Shown one piece after another: positions 38,100-50,656 of a stretch of 64,000 bases of DNA. Below the pieces are notes generated by a model. It worked only from the letters and a program-made list of their open reading frames with translations. It had not been told where the DNA came from and did not search any database. The translations under genes were made by a program, and so were the position numbers. Source of the DNA: Novosphingobium sp. PC22D (GTDB lineage: Bacteria; Pseudomonadota; Alphaproteobacteria; Sphingomonadales; Sphingomonadaceae); contig NZ_MWMO01000011.1 in NCBI RefSeq assembly GCF_002556635.1, positions 1-64,000 on the forward strand, given 5' to 3'. Position 1 is the stretch's first letter; every line of letters begins with the position of its first letter.

Positions 38100-38829
38100 G
38101 GCGGTCGAGCCCGGCAAGGATGCGCGCGAGATCGTCGCGCAGATTGGCGTTCACTTCGACGCTGGCGCTCGTGAACCTGAGGCCGGCGATGAGATCGGGA
38201 TCGACCTCGGTCTTGAGTGCCACCTCGCGGCCCAGCGCCTCGGCGATAGCGGCGTGGCAAGCCGCCAGATCGGCCTCACCGAGCGGCCGCGCCGAGACCA
38301 GCACGGGCGCGTCGTCGCCCGCCCCGATCGCCTCGCGCGCCGCGTCGGGCAAGCCGGCGAGAGCCTGGACGAGACCGCCCAGGAACGCGCTCAGCGGCAG
38401 GCGCGCCCCCGGCTGCGCCAGCAGCCGGGCCGCGATGTCAGTGGCCAGCACGCTCGCGCGATGGCCGATCCGCGCATCGGCGTCGTCCTGCATCCTGCCG
38501 ATCCGGTCCTCCGCGTCGGCGATATGCGCCTGTGCCTCCTGCCGGGCCTTGTCCAGAATCGCCTCGCGCTGGGCCTCGGCGTCCTTCTGCGCCGCCGCGA
38601 TGATCCCGGCCCGCTCGGCATCGGCGGCGGCGCGCGCCGCCACAGCGGCGGCCTTGGCTGCCTCCGCCTCGTCGCGCGCGGCCCGGGCGCTATCGAGCAG
38701 GCGGTCGGTATCGGCCTGGCGCCGCGCGACCATCGCCGCCATCGGCCGGAACAGGAAGCGGGCGAGGAGCCACAGCAGCACCAGCAGATTGACGGTCTGC
38801 AGGCCGAGCGTCCACCAGTCGATTTGCAT
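38089..38829 (-). CDS. atpF: N-type ATPase b subunit with delta-like C-terminal part
   Basis: 246 aa: one N-terminal membrane helix ([19 protein letters not shown]), a long Ala/Glu/Arg-rich stalk coiled-coil (residues ~35-125), and a globular C-terminal region (~135-246) that may stand in for the absent delta subunit. Its ending ([20 protein letters not shown] then LRDDLARIL) resembles the C-terminus of delta/OSCP. It is about 80-90 residues longer than ordinary b subunits. Confidence 0.9.
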   Translation of the reverse strand: MQIDWWTLGLQTVNLLVLLWLLARFLFRPMAAMVARRQADTDRLLDSARAARDEAEAAKAAAVAARAAADAERAGIIAAAQKDAEAQREAILDKARQEAQAHIADAEDRIGRMQDDADARIGHRASVLATDIAARLLAQPGARLPLSAFLGGLVQALAGLPDAAREAIGAGDDAPVLVSARPLGEADLAACHAAIAEALGREVALKTEVDPDLIAGLRFTSASVEVNANLRDDLARILAGLDRHDR

Positions 38830-38847
38830 CGGGCGCCGGTCCCGTCG

Positions 38848-39090
38848 CTATTGCACGAAGGGATTGGCGAAGAGCACCAGCAGCGCGACGACGAGACAGT
38901 AGATCGCCATGGTCTCGATCATGGCGAGGCCGACGAACAGGGTGCGCGAGATGGTGCCAGCCGCTTCCGGCTGGCGCGCGATCGCGTCCATCGCCGCCGC
39001 CACCGCGCGGCCTTCGCCGATACCCGGCCCCAGCGCGCCGAACGAGACCGCGATCGCGGCCGAGAGGATCGAGATTTCCTCGACTGTCAT
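38848..39090 (-). CDS. atpE: N-type ATPase c subunit (rotor ring)
   Basis: 80-aa hairpin with two membrane helices and the polar ARQPEA loop (38-43). Both helices carry a buried acid: Glu26 in [10 protein letters not shown] and Glu59 in MIETMAIY. Glu59 aligns with the ion-carrying Glu65, and Glu26 with Gln32, of the Na+-type Ilyobacter c ring. Thr60 and Tyr64 also match Na+-site positions, while Met61 does not. Two acids per hairpin is an N-type feature. ATG overlaps the atpB stop (ATGA). Confidence 0.93.
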   Translation of the reverse strand: MTVEEISILSAAIAVSFGALGPGIGEGRAVAAAMDAIARQPEAAGTISRTLFVGLAMIETMAIYCLVVALLVLFANPFVQ

Positions 39091-39806
39091 GGATTGCTCC
39101 GTGCTTGTGAAGGGTCTGGCGCGGCTGCCGGGGCGCGGGCCGCCTGGCCCTCGCTGACCGCCGAGCCGATGAAGACGCAGGCAAGAATGGCGAAGATATA
39201 GGCCTGCACCGCACCGGTCAGAAGGTCCAGCGCCATCAGCGGGATCGGCACCAGCAACCCCGCCAGCGACAAGACGATGCCGATCACGAACACGCCGCTC
39301 ATGATGTTGCCGAACAGGCGCACGAACAGCGAGAAGGTGCGCGTGATCTGCTCGACCAGATTGAGCGGGATCATCACCCAGCTCGGCTGCGCGAACGTCT
39401 TGAGATAGCCGACGAGGCCGTTGCAGCGCACGCCGTGGTAGAGCGTCGCCGCGAAGACGATGAGCGCAAGCGCCGCGTCGGTCTCGACATGGGCGGTCGG
39501 CGGCTCCACCCCGGGAATGAGCGAGGACCAGTCGGCGATGAAGATGAACAGGAAGATCGTGCCGATCAGCGCGCGATAGGGCGCCGGGTCGGCACGGACG
39601 ACCTCGCCGATCTGCTGGTCGATCGCGCCGGTGACCAGCTCGACCGTCGCCTGGATCTTGCCCGGACGCAGCTTCAGCCGGCGCGTGAGCACGATCGAGA
39701 ACAGGCTCATCAGCGCCATGATGATCCAGGTCGCGATCACCGGCTGGGTGATCGGCACCGGTCCCAGGTGGAAGACCGGCGCGATGGCCAGGGGCGAATC
39801 GATCAT
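39087..39806 (-). CDS. atpB: N-type ATPase a subunit
   Basis: 239-aa membrane stator subunit forming the ion half-channels. The essential arginine is Arg163 in [17 protein letters not shown], and the last helix carries [16 protein letters not shown]. About five to six spans. N-terminal residues [20 protein letters not shown] are typical of a subunits. The start is ATG 39806, overlapping the atpR stop. The C-terminal tail is Ala/Pro-rich. Confidence 0.93.
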   Translation of the reverse strand: MIDSPLAIAPVFHLGPVPITQPVIATWIIMALMSLFSIVLTRRLKLRPGKIQATVELVTGAIDQQIGEVVRADPAPYRALIGTIFLFIFIADWSSLIPGVEPPTAHVETDAALALIVFAATLYHGVRCNGLVGYLKTFAQPSWVMIPLNLVEQITRTFSLFVRLFGNIMSGVFVIGIVLSLAGLLVPIPLMALDLLTGAVQAYIFAILACVFIGSAVSEGQAARAPAAAPDPSQARSNP

Positions 39807-40084
39807 GGTTCCCGGCCCACCCGGTGCATGACCATGAACCGCCCGACCAGCACCCCCGCCGCGCCGCACAGCAGGTAGAGCGCGCCCAGCCGGGCCAGCA
39901 CGAAGAGCACCGCGACCATCACCGCCATGCGCGCGACCTGGATCAGCACCGCGCGGACCGGGTGCCCCTCAAGATAGCCCAGGCTGACCGAATGCAGCGT
40001 CGCGAAATGGACATAGCCAAGGCCGGTGCAGCCGATCAGCGCCAGCAGCAGATAGAAGAACGAGAAGGGATCGAGCGCGGTCAT
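39803..40084 (-). CDS. atpR: N-type ATPase accessory membrane protein AtpR
   Basis: 93-aa hydrophobic protein with three membrane spans ([53 protein letters not shown]), ending [11 protein letters not shown]. Its place between atpQ and atpB, its size and its topology match AtpR, a protein found only in N-ATPase operons and thought to help assemble the rotor ring. The assignment rests mainly on gene order. ATGA overlaps on both sides. Confidence 0.85.
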   Translation of the reverse strand: MTALDPFSFFYLLLALIGCTGLGYVHFATLHSVSLGYLEGHPVRAVLIQVARMAVMVAVLFVLARLGALYLLCGAAGVLVGRFMVMHRVGREP

Positions 40085-40358
40085 AGTCTGCGGTGCATCC
40101 AGCGCCAGGCGGTGGTGAAGCCGAGCCCGGCGCCGATCATCAGCGCCGGAGCGGAAAAGAAGATGCCGGTGCCGAAACGATGGTCGATCCAGCGCCCGAG
40201 CGCCAGCGCCGCCAGCATGGGCAGCACCACCATCCAGCCGAGCACGCCGATCTGCCCCAGCCGCACGCCGAGCGAGGGCTCCGGGTCGGCGCCCGCCTGC
40301 TCCTCGCGGCGGCGCGCGCGGCGGGCGGCGCTCGCCATGGGATCGGGGCCTTGGTCGC

Positions 40359-40362
<4 letters not shown>
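40081..40362 (-). CDS. atpQ: N-type ATPase accessory protein AtpQ (AtpI-like)
   Basis: 93-aa protein with a basic N-terminus (SAARRARRREEQ) and two membrane helices (IGVLGWMVVLPMLAALALG, FFSAPALMIGAGLGFTTAW), the layout of AtpI/AtpQ assembly factors. The segment LGRWIDHRFGTGI between the helices is characteristic of this group. It is third in the operon and overlaps both neighbours by 4 bp. Confidence 0.87.
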
Positions 40363-42559
<2,197 letters not shown>

Positions 42560-42658
42560 TCAAGACGCACTGGACTTGCCGGTTCGATTGCAGCGCGTTA
42601 GCATCCGGATCAGGTGTCCGCAGCGGCGGACGATACGACGAAGTAGAGAACGAGAAAT

Positions 42659-43867
42659 ATGGCGGAGCAAGATCCGCCGGCGGAAGCGGCCCTTGGGCCC
42701 GACAGTGCACAAGCCAGGCCGGACTCGCGGCCCGGCGGCGGAGAACGGTCTAGGCCCGGTTCCGCTGGCAACGCCGGCGGCCAGCCCGGAAACGGGGGGC
42801 TGGACGAACAGTCGCGCAGGAAGAAGGGGCATCCCAACGGCGGGGGCAGACAGTCCTACGCCGCGATCGACCTCGGCACCAACAACTGCCGCCTGCTGAT
42901 CGCGCGCCCCTCGGGCGAGAACTTCACCGTGATCGACGCGTTCAGCCGCGTGGTCCGGCTCGGCGAAGGCATCGCGCAGACCGGCAAGCTTTCCGAGCAG
43001 GCGATGGACAGGACGATGGCGGCGCTGCAGGTCTGCGCCGACAAGCTGCGCCGACGCAACGTCTTCCTCGCGCGCTCGGTCGCGACCGAAGCCTGCCGCC
43101 GGGCCGCGAACGGCCCCCAATTCATCGAACGCGTGCGCAGGGAGACGGGCATCGCGCTCGACATCATCAGCGCGCGCGAGGAGGCGCGGCTGGCGGTGCT
43201 GGGCTGCCACGTCCTGCTCGAACAGGGCCGCGGCCCGGCGATGATCTTCGATATCGGCGGCGGCTCGACCGAACTGGTGCTGATCGAGAGCACCGACACC
43301 GTGCCGCGCATCCTCGACTGGCAGTCCGTGCCCTGGGGCGTGGTCTCGCTCACCGAGACCTGCGGCAAGGAAGGCGCGAGCCTTGAGGAACGGCGCGATC
43401 GCTACCGCCACATGCATTCGCTGGTAAGCGAGAGCTTCGCGGCCTTCGCGCAGCGCACCGAATCGGCGCGCGCCACGGCCAGCAGGGACGGCGGCCTTCG
43501 CCTGCTCGGCACCAGTGGCACCGTCACCACGCTGGCGAGCCTGCATCTCGAGCTGCCGCAGTACGACCGCCGCGCGGTCGACGGGCTGATCGTCCCCGCC
43601 AATTCGATGCGCGACATCAGCACGCGGCTGTCCTCGATGTCGATCGCCGAGCGCCGCGAAGTCAATTGCATCGGACGCGAGCGGGCGGACCTCGTCGTCG
43701 CCGGCTGCGCGATTCTCGAATCGATCCTCGACTTGTGGCCCGCGGCGCGGCTCGGCGTCGCCGACCGGGGGATTCGCGAGGGCATCCTGCGCAGCCTGAT
43801 CACCTCGCACGGCCACGGCGAGCGGCTCCATGCTGGTGGTCGCGACATCGGGATCGAACGGCGATGA
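42659..43867 (+). CDS. Ppx/GppA family exopolyphosphatase/guanosine pentaphosphatase
   Basis: 402-aa ASKHA-fold phosphatase acting on polyphosphate or pppGpp. ATP-binding motifs: AAIDLGTNNCRLLIA (~residues 67-81), VATEACRRA, and MIFDIGGGSTELV. It is the short, single-unit form, without the C-terminal HD domain of E. coli Ppx. The first ~65 residues are a low-complexity Gly/Ser/Pro/Arg extension, so a later start is conceivable. The TGA overlaps the rlmE ATG. Confidence 0.92.
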   Translation: MAEQDPPAEAALGPDSAQARPDSRPGGGERSRPGSAGNAGGQPGNGGLDEQSRRKKGHPNGGGRQSYAAIDLGTNNCRLLIARPSGENFTVIDAFSRVVRLGEGIAQTGKLSEQAMDRTMAALQVCADKLRRRNVFLARSVATEACRRAANGPQFIERVRRETGIALDIISAREEARLAVLGCHVLLEQGRGPAMIFDIGGGSTELVLIESTDTVPRILDWQSVPWGVVSLTETCGKEGASLEERRDRYRHMHSLVSESFAAFAQRTESARATASRDGGLRLLGTSGTVTTLASLHLELPQYDRRAVDGLIVPANSMRDISTRLSSMSIAERREVNCIGRERADLVVAGCAILESILDLWPAARLGVADRGIREGILRSLITSHGHGERLHAGGRDIGIERR

Positions 43868-44526
43868 GCCGTTCGGGACGCGATCCGGGCGAGCGCCTGC
43901 GCAGCGCCAAAAAGCGCTCGACCAGTTCGGCGCGCTGGCTGACGCGCCAGCTCAACGATCCCTACGTCAAGCAGGCCAAGGCCGACGGCTATCGCAGCCG
44001 CGCCGCCTACAAGCTGATCGAGCTCGACGAGAAGTTCGCGATCCTCAAGGGCGTGAAGCGCGCGGTCGACCTCGGCATCGCGCCCGGCGGCTGGAGCCAG
44101 GTGCTGCGCAAGCACAACCCGTCGGCGCGGATCGTCGGCATCGACCTGCTGCCGACCGAGCCGATCGAGGGCGTCACCATCTTCCAGATGGACTTCATGG
44201 CCGACGAAGCGCCCGAAGCACTGGAACAGGCGCTGGAAGGCCCGCCCGACCTCGTCCTGTCCGACATGGCCGCCAACACCGTCGGCCACAAGCAGACCGA
44301 TCACCTACGAACGATGGGTCTGGTGGAAACGGCGGCGGACTTCGCGATCCGGACGCTCGCGCCGGGCGGGGCCTTCGTCGCCAAGGTCCTGGCGGGCGGC
44401 ACCGACGCCACGCTGCTGACCCTGCTCAAGCGCCACTTCGCCAGCGTCAAGCACGCCAAGCCGCCCGCGAGCCGCAAGGGATCGTCGGAATGGTATGTCG
44501 TCGCGAAAGGCTTCAAGGGGCGCTAG
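43864..44526 (+). CDS. rlmE: 23S rRNA (uridine-2'-O)-methyltransferase RlmE
   Basis: 220-aa FtsJ/RrmJ-family enzyme methylating U2552 of the 23S A-loop. The SAM motif is VDLGIAPGGWSQVL. The K-D-K-E tetrad is recognisable: Lys50 in RAAYKLIE, Asp in LVLSDMAAN, Lys in FVAKVLAGG, and Glu in SSEWYVVAKG. A basic N-terminal extension (RSAKKRSTSSARWLTRQ) is typical of alphaproteobacterial forms. Start overlaps the ppx stop (ATGA). Confidence 0.95.
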   Translation: MSRSGRDPGERLRSAKKRSTSSARWLTRQLNDPYVKQAKADGYRSRAAYKLIELDEKFAILKGVKRAVDLGIAPGGWSQVLRKHNPSARIVGIDLLPTEPIEGVTIFQMDFMADEAPEALEQALEGPPDLVLSDMAANTVGHKQTDHLRTMGLVETAADFAIRTLAPGGAFVAKVLAGGTDATLLTLLKRHFASVKHAKPPASRKGSSEWYVVAKGFKGR

Positions 44527-44587
44527 GCCGCCTCTCGCATGTCGAGAGGGGCTGGCAGCCTGTCGGCGCGCGCGGCCTCGGCCGGGC

Positions 44588-45283
44588 TTAGTTCTGCCCG
44601 GCGTTGCCGACCGCCGCGTTTTCGGCGCCGGCGGGAAGTTCCTGAGTCATCGCCCCAGCCTCGGCGGCACCTTCGGGCTCGATACCGGCGGTGGCGGCCG
44701 CTTCGCCCTCGGCGCCTTCGGCCGCCGCATCGCCTGCCTCGGCCGCTTCGGGCGCGGGCGGGGCGGGGAGCGGCAGGTTGGAGCCCTGCGAATTGAGGTA
44801 GAGCATCAGGTTGGCGCGGTCTTCGGGCTTCGACAGACCGGCGAAGGTCATCTTGGTGCCGGGGGCAAAGGCCTTGGGACTCTTCAGCCACTCGTTGAGA
44901 TTGTCGAAGTTCCAGGTACCGCCCACGCTCTTCAGCGCATCGGAGAACGCGAAGCCGCCCGCGCCCTGGCCGATGGCCTCGCCGAGCACGCCGTGCAGGT
45001 TCGGGCCGATGCCGTTCGCGCCGCCCGCATTGATCGTGTGGCACGACGCGCACTTGGCGAAGATCGACTCGCCCTTGGCCGCGTCGCCTTCCGCGAGCAG
45101 AGTCGCGACCGGAATTTCCTTGGCGCCGCCCTCTTCCTCGACGCCCTCGATCTCATAGCCCATCTCGTGCGGGCGATGCGGCTTGTCGGCGGAGAAATAG
45201 TGGTGGCTGAGGCTGGTCAGACCCAATCCGACGATGCCCGAAAATAGAACCCATCCCGCGATAGTGTTGAAACGGTCGTCCAT
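44588..45283 (-). CDS. Membrane-anchored c-type cytochrome (CycM-like)
   Basis: 231 aa: an uncleaved N-terminal anchor (NTIAGWVLFSGIVGLGLTSL), then a class I cytochrome c domain with heme motif CASCH (78-82) and axial Met in PGTKMTFAG, then an unusually long Ala/Glu/Pro-rich C-terminal tail (~65 residues). CycM-type cytochromes carry electrons from bc1 to terminal oxidase. Divergent from pheA. Confidence 0.9.
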   Translation of the reverse strand: MDDRFNTIAGWVLFSGIVGLGLTSLSHHYFSADKPHRPHEMGYEIEGVEEEGGAKEIPVATLLAEGDAAKGESIFAKCASCHTINAGGANGIGPNLHGVLGEAIGQGAGGFAFSDALKSVGGTWNFDNLNEWLKSPKAFAPGTKMTFAGLSKPEDRANLMLYLNSQGSNLPLPAPPAPEAAEAGDAAAEGAEGEAAATAGIEPEGAAEAGAMTQELPAGAENAAVGNAGQN

Positions 45284-45402
45284 CTTTGCGTTTCCCGCCC
45301 GGATTTTTTGCCCCTGAAGATGGCTGGCCTCTAGTGTCGCCGACCGTCAAGCGCAAGAGCCATTGCGGTTTTCCCTGCGGCGGCTTAAGCGCCGCTGCCG
45401 TC

Positions 45403-46296
45403 ATGCATTCCTTTCCCGAACCCGCCCTGGCGCGCGTCGCCCAGATGACCGAGGCGGCCGCGGCCGATCCGGCGCGCGCGATCGCGTTTCAGGGCGCGCC
45501 CGGCTGCAACTCGCACCGCGCCGCCTGCGAATACGCGCCCGATTGCGTGCCGCTGCCGTGCTTCAGTTTCGAGGACGCGCTCGACGCGGTGAAGGAAGGC
45601 CGTGCCGACCGGGCGATGATTCCGATCGAGAATTCGGAGAACGGCCGCGTCGCCGACATCCATTTCCTGCTCCCCGAAAGCGGGCTCTCGATCATCGGCG
45701 AGCACTTCCTCGAGATCCGCTACGCCATCATGGGGCTTACCGAGGGACCGTTCGAGGCCGCCTACAGCCATCCCCAGGCGCTCGGCCAGACACGCCACTA
45801 CCTGCGCGAGCGGGGGATCACGCCGATGTCCTACGCCGACACGGCGGGCGCGGCGGCCTTCGTCAAGGAGCAGGGCGACCCGCGCGCCTGCGCGGTCTCG
45901 CCCGCGCTCGCCGCCGACCTCTACGACCTCAAGATCGTCGAGGACAACGTCGCCGATGCCGACGACAACACGACGCGCTTCGTCGTGCTCGCGCGCGATC
46001 CGCTCGACGTCGCCGTGCTCGCCGGTCGCCCGGCCATGACGACCTTCATCTTCGAGGTGAAGAACATTCCCGCCGCGCTCTACAAGGCGCTGGGCGGCTT
46101 TGCCACCAACGGCGTCAACATGACCAAGCTCGAAAGCTACCAGGTCGGCGCGAGCTTCGCCGCGTCCACGTTCTATGCCGATATCGAAGGCGCACCGGGG
46201 GACCAGCGGGTCGATCAGGCGATGGCGGAACTGGCGTTCCACTGCAAGTACGTGCGCCTGCTCGGCAGCTATGCGCAGGCGCGCAAGCGCGGCTGA
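45403..46296 (+). CDS. pheA: Prephenate dehydratase
   Basis: 297-aa monofunctional prephenate dehydratase (prephenate to phenylpyruvate). Catalytic domain: IAFQGAPGCNSHRAA, MIPIENSENGRVADIH, the conserved DNTTRFVVLA with the catalytic TRF. C-terminal ACT domain (TTFIFEVKNIPAALYKAL, then TKLESYQVG) is the phenylalanine-feedback site with the ESRP-like motif. ATG 45403 chosen on family length; a later MTEAA start is possible. Confidence 0.95.
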   Translation: MHSFPEPALARVAQMTEAAAADPARAIAFQGAPGCNSHRAACEYAPDCVPLPCFSFEDALDAVKEGRADRAMIPIENSENGRVADIHFLLPESGLSIIGEHFLEIRYAIMGLTEGPFEAAYSHPQALGQTRHYLRERGITPMSYADTAGAAAFVKEQGDPRACAVSPALAADLYDLKIVEDNVADADDNTTRFVVLARDPLDVAVLAGRPAMTTFIFEVKNIPAALYKALGGFATNGVNMTKLESYQVGASFAASTFYADIEGAPGDQRVDQAMAELAFHCKYVRLLGSYAQARKRG

Positions 46297-46368
46297 CGGC
46301 GAGCCCCGCCGGGCGTGCCCTCGCACTGGCGCTTGCGCGGCCCCTCGGGCCATGCCACCTAGGCGCTC

Positions 46369-47025
46369 GTGACGCTGGAGGGCCCACAGATCGCGGGATC
46401 GACTGCAGCACGGGACGCGGCTCGGGACTGGGCGGCGGTCCGGGCCTCCGAGGCGATCCAGTATGCCCCGCTCCCGCCCGCCAAGCCGCCCGAGCCGCCT
46501 GCCTGGCTGAAATGGCTCAACGATTTGCTCGAAAGCGTGTTCGGCCCCATCGGCCGGCTGCTCGGCACTTCGGCTGACGCGGTGAAATACGGCTTGCTGG
46601 CGATCGCTGTGATCGTGGTGCTGGTGGCGCTGTGGCGGCTGGTGCTGTCGCCGCTGCTCGACAAGTGGCGCGCGGCCGGCGACGAGGCCGGCGACTGGAC
46701 GCCCGGCGCGCACGCCGCCGCGGCGCTGCTCGACGAGGCCGACCGGCTGGCCGCCGAGGGACGCTACGGCGAGGCCACTCACCTGCTCCTGCATCGCAGC
46801 GTCGAGCATATCGCCGAGACGCGGCCCGAATGGCTGCTGCCGGCCAGCACCGCGCGCGAAATCGCCACGTTCCCGATGCTGTCCGAGCAGGCGCGCGTCG
46901 CCTTCGCGGTGATCGCGACGCGGGTCGAGCGCTGCGCCTTCGCCCTGCGCGATCTCGACGCCGATGACTGGCACGCCGCGCGCGAGGCCTATTCGCGGTT
47001 CGCGCTCGCCGGATTCGCCGCGTGA
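46369..47025 (+). CDS. DUF4129-domain membrane protein
   Basis: 218 aa, first gene of the MoxR-type operon. One membrane helix (YGLLAIAVIVVLVALWRL, ~85-102) follows a Pro/Ala-rich N-terminus. The C-terminal cytoplasmic domain (WTPGAHAAAALLDEADRLAA, GEATHLLLHRSVEHIAETRP) is the DUF4129 type seen with MoxR/DUF58 genes. GTG start at 46369; the next gene's GTG overlaps its stop (GTGA). Confidence 0.78.
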   Translation: MTLEGPQIAGSTAARDAARDWAAVRASEAIQYAPLPPAKPPEPPAWLKWLNDLLESVFGPIGRLLGTSADAVKYGLLAIAVIVVLVALWRLVLSPLLDKWRAAGDEAGDWTPGAHAAAALLDEADRLAAEGRYGEATHLLLHRSVEHIAETRPEWLLPASTAREIATFPMLSEQARVAFAVIATRVERCAFALRDLDADDWHAAREAYSRFALAGFAA

Positions 47026-48322
47026 GCGCGAACGCCTCGCCTTTCTCGCGGCGTGCGGCGCTGCTGCTGGTGGGCTTCGGCGCGCTGGCGTTCCTGGCGG
47101 TGCTCTGGCTGCTCGCGACCGACATCGGCGGCGGCTCGACCAACGATGGCGGCGCCCATGCGGGCGGACGCGGCCTCAACGGCTATGCCGCGCTCGCCGA
47201 CCTTGCCGAACGGCGCGGCTTCCCCGTGCGCCGCTCGCGCAGCGAGGCCGCGTTCGAGCAGCCCGGACTGCTCGTGCTGACGCCGCCGCACTACGCCGAT
47301 CCGCAAGCGATCGACCGGACGATCCGCAACCACCGCCTCCATGGCCCGACCGTCTTGGTCCTGCCCAAGTGGCTCGCGTTCCCGGCGGTGCCGCAGTTGA
47401 CCGACGGCAAGGCCAGGAAGGGCTGGGTCATGCTCTCCGGCTTCGGCAAGGCCGGCTGGGCCGACGAGATCGCGGCTATCGGCGCGCTCGACGCCGAGGT
47501 GGAGAAAGTCGCGCAGGGGGAGGCCGGATGGAAGGGCTTCGGACGAGCCGGACGCCTGCCCGATGCCCGCGCCGTCCAGACCGTGTCGAGCGGCAGGATC
47601 GCGGCGATGGTGCGCGATGCGCGCGGCCAGACGCTCGTCGGCTATCTCGACGACCGCACCGCCACGTCCGATCTCGAAGCCGCCGCGGGGCGTGAACCCG
47701 AAAGCAAGCCCCCGGCGTTCGACGGCGGATTTCCGGTCATCATCGTTGCCGAGCCGGACCTGCTCGACAACTGGGGCATGGCCGACGAGACCCGCGCGAT
47801 GGCCGCGCTCTCGCTGCTGCGCGCGGCGACCGGGGGCGAGCGCATGCCGGTGGTGTTCGACCTCACCTTCAACGGACTTGGCCGCTCGGCGAACCTGCTC
47901 ACTCTCGCCTTCACGCCGCCGTTCCTGGCGGCGACGCTGTGCCTGCTCATGGCCGCGCTGGTCGTCGCCTGGCGGGCCTTCGCGCGGTTCGGCCCGCCGC
48001 TCGCGCCCGAGCGCGCGATCGCTTTCGGCAAGCGCGCGCTGGTCGCCAACACCGCCGGGCTGATGGTGCGCGCGCGCCGCTTCCACCTGCTGGGGCGGCC
48101 CTATGTCGAACGCGCGCGCGAGCGGCTGGTGAGCGCGCTCGCGCTGCCGCGCCATCTCGATCCCGCCGCCGCCGATGCCGCGATCGATCGCGCCGCGACC
48201 GCGCGCGGCGAGGACGAGCACGCGTTCACGTCGGCCGCCGGACGCCTGCTGAGCGCCCGCGATCCACATCATCTCGTGCGCGCCGCGCTCGACCTCCATG
48301 CCCTCGAAAGGAAGCTCATCCG

Positions 48323-48326
<4 letters not shown>
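47022..48326 (+). CDS. DUF4350-domain membrane protein
   Basis: 434 aa with an N-terminal membrane helix ([20 protein letters not shown]) and a second near residue 300 ([19 protein letters not shown]). The DUF4350 part ([35 protein letters not shown]) has a flavodoxin/ThuA-like look. The C-terminal helical region ends with [20 protein letters not shown]. Second gene of the operon, linked by 4-bp overlaps on both sides. Confidence 0.8.
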
Positions 48327-49327
<1,001 letters not shown>

Positions 49328-49330
49328 GCG

Positions 49331-50656
49331 ATGGCGCGGCGGCTCGCCCTCGTCCCGACGATCCGCGCCGCGGTCCTGCTCGCGCTCGCGGCCCCGGTCG
49401 CGCTGCTGCTCGGAGCGGTCGCGCCCGGCGCCTGGATCGCGGCGCCTGCGCTATGCGCGGTGCTGCTCGGGCTGATCCTGCTCGACGCCCTGCTCGCCGG
49501 CTCCTGCGAGGCGTTCCACATCGTCGTGCCGGGTGATGTCGAGGTCGGCGCGCCCGAAACGATCGTGGCGCAGGCGCAGTTCGCGCGCGGGCGACGCTCG
49601 CGGGCCGAGGCGGTGATCGCCTGCGATCCGCGCCTCGCGCCCGGCGGCCGGCTGGCGCTCGCGACGGTGCTCGCGAAAGGCTCCGCACGGGGTGAGCGCG
49701 AGGTCCGGCCGAACCGGCGGGGCACCGCGCGGATCGCGCGCGCCTGGCTGCGCTGGGACGGGCCGCTCGGCCTCGGCGCGCGCCAGATCGCGCGCGAGCC
49801 GGACATCGAGGTGCGCATCTGGCCCAACGTCGGCGACGTGCGCTCGCCCGCGCTGCAAACCTACCTACGCGATGCCCAGTTCGGCCTGATCGCCCGCCGG
49901 ATTCGCGGCGAAGGCACCCAGTTCGAAGCGCTCGCCGAATACCAGCCGGGCATGGACCGCCGCCGCATCGACTGGAAGGCCTCGGCCCGTCACCTCCACC
50001 TCTACGCCAAGGAAAACGAGACGGAGCGCAACAACCAGATCGTCTTCGCCTTCGACTGCGGGCAGGCGATGTGCGAGCCGATCGCGGGCATGCCCCGGCT
50101 CGACCGCGCGGTGACCGCGGCGCTGACCACCGCGTACGTCGCGCTCAAGGGCGGCGACCGCGTCTCGCTGTTCGGCTTTGCCGCGAGGCCGCTGCTGTCG
50201 AGCCCCTTCGTTGCCGCCCCGCGCGACTTCCACCGCCTCCAGCGCGCCGCCGCGAGCCTCGATTACCGCAGCGAGGAGCCCAATTTCACCCTCGCGCTCG
50301 CCTCGCTCGCCGGGCAATTGCAGCGCCGCTCGCTGGTGGTGGTGTTCTCCGATTTCACCGATCCCACCAGCGCCGAACTGATGATCGAATCGGTCTCGCG
50401 GCTGGTCTCGCGTCATCTGGTGCTGTTCGTGACCATGGTCGACGAGGAACTCGAGGCGATCTCGGCGGAGCGGCCGGGCGACATCTCGGCGCTGTCGATG
50501 GCGGTCTCGGCCGACCTGCTGCTGCGCCAGCGGGCGCTCGTCACCCGCCGGCTGCGCCAGCTCGGGGTCGACGTGATCGAGGCGCCGCACCATCTTGTCG
50601 GCACGCGGCTGATCGACGCCTACCTCGCGATCAAGCGGTCGGGAGCGCTGGGATGA
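49331..50656 (+). CDS. DUF58 (VWA-like) membrane protein
   Basis: 441 aa with two N-terminal membrane helices (AVLLALAAPVALLLGAVAPG, WIAAPALCAVLLGLILLDAL). The DUF58 signature YQPGMDRRRIDWKASARHL is at about 215, and a von Willebrand A-like part contains IVFAFDCGQAM, with a MIDAS that appears degenerate (DCG rather than DxSxS). It is the usual partner of MoxR. It starts 3 bp after the MoxR stop. Confidence 0.9.
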   Translation: MARRLALVPTIRAAVLLALAAPVALLLGAVAPGAWIAAPALCAVLLGLILLDALLAGSCEAFHIVVPGDVEVGAPETIVAQAQFARGRRSRAEAVIACDPRLAPGGRLALATVLAKGSARGEREVRPNRRGTARIARAWLRWDGPLGLGARQIAREPDIEVRIWPNVGDVRSPALQTYLRDAQFGLIARRIRGEGTQFEALAEYQPGMDRRRIDWKASARHLHLYAKENETERNNQIVFAFDCGQAMCEPIAGMPRLDRAVTAALTTAYVALKGGDRVSLFGFAARPLLSSPFVAAPRDFHRLQRAAASLDYRSEEPNFTLALASLAGQLQRRSLVVVFSDFTDPTSAELMIESVSRLVSRHLVLFVTMVDEELEAISAERPGDISALSMAVSADLLLRQRALVTRRLRQLGVDVIEAPHHLVGTRLIDAYLAIKRSGALG

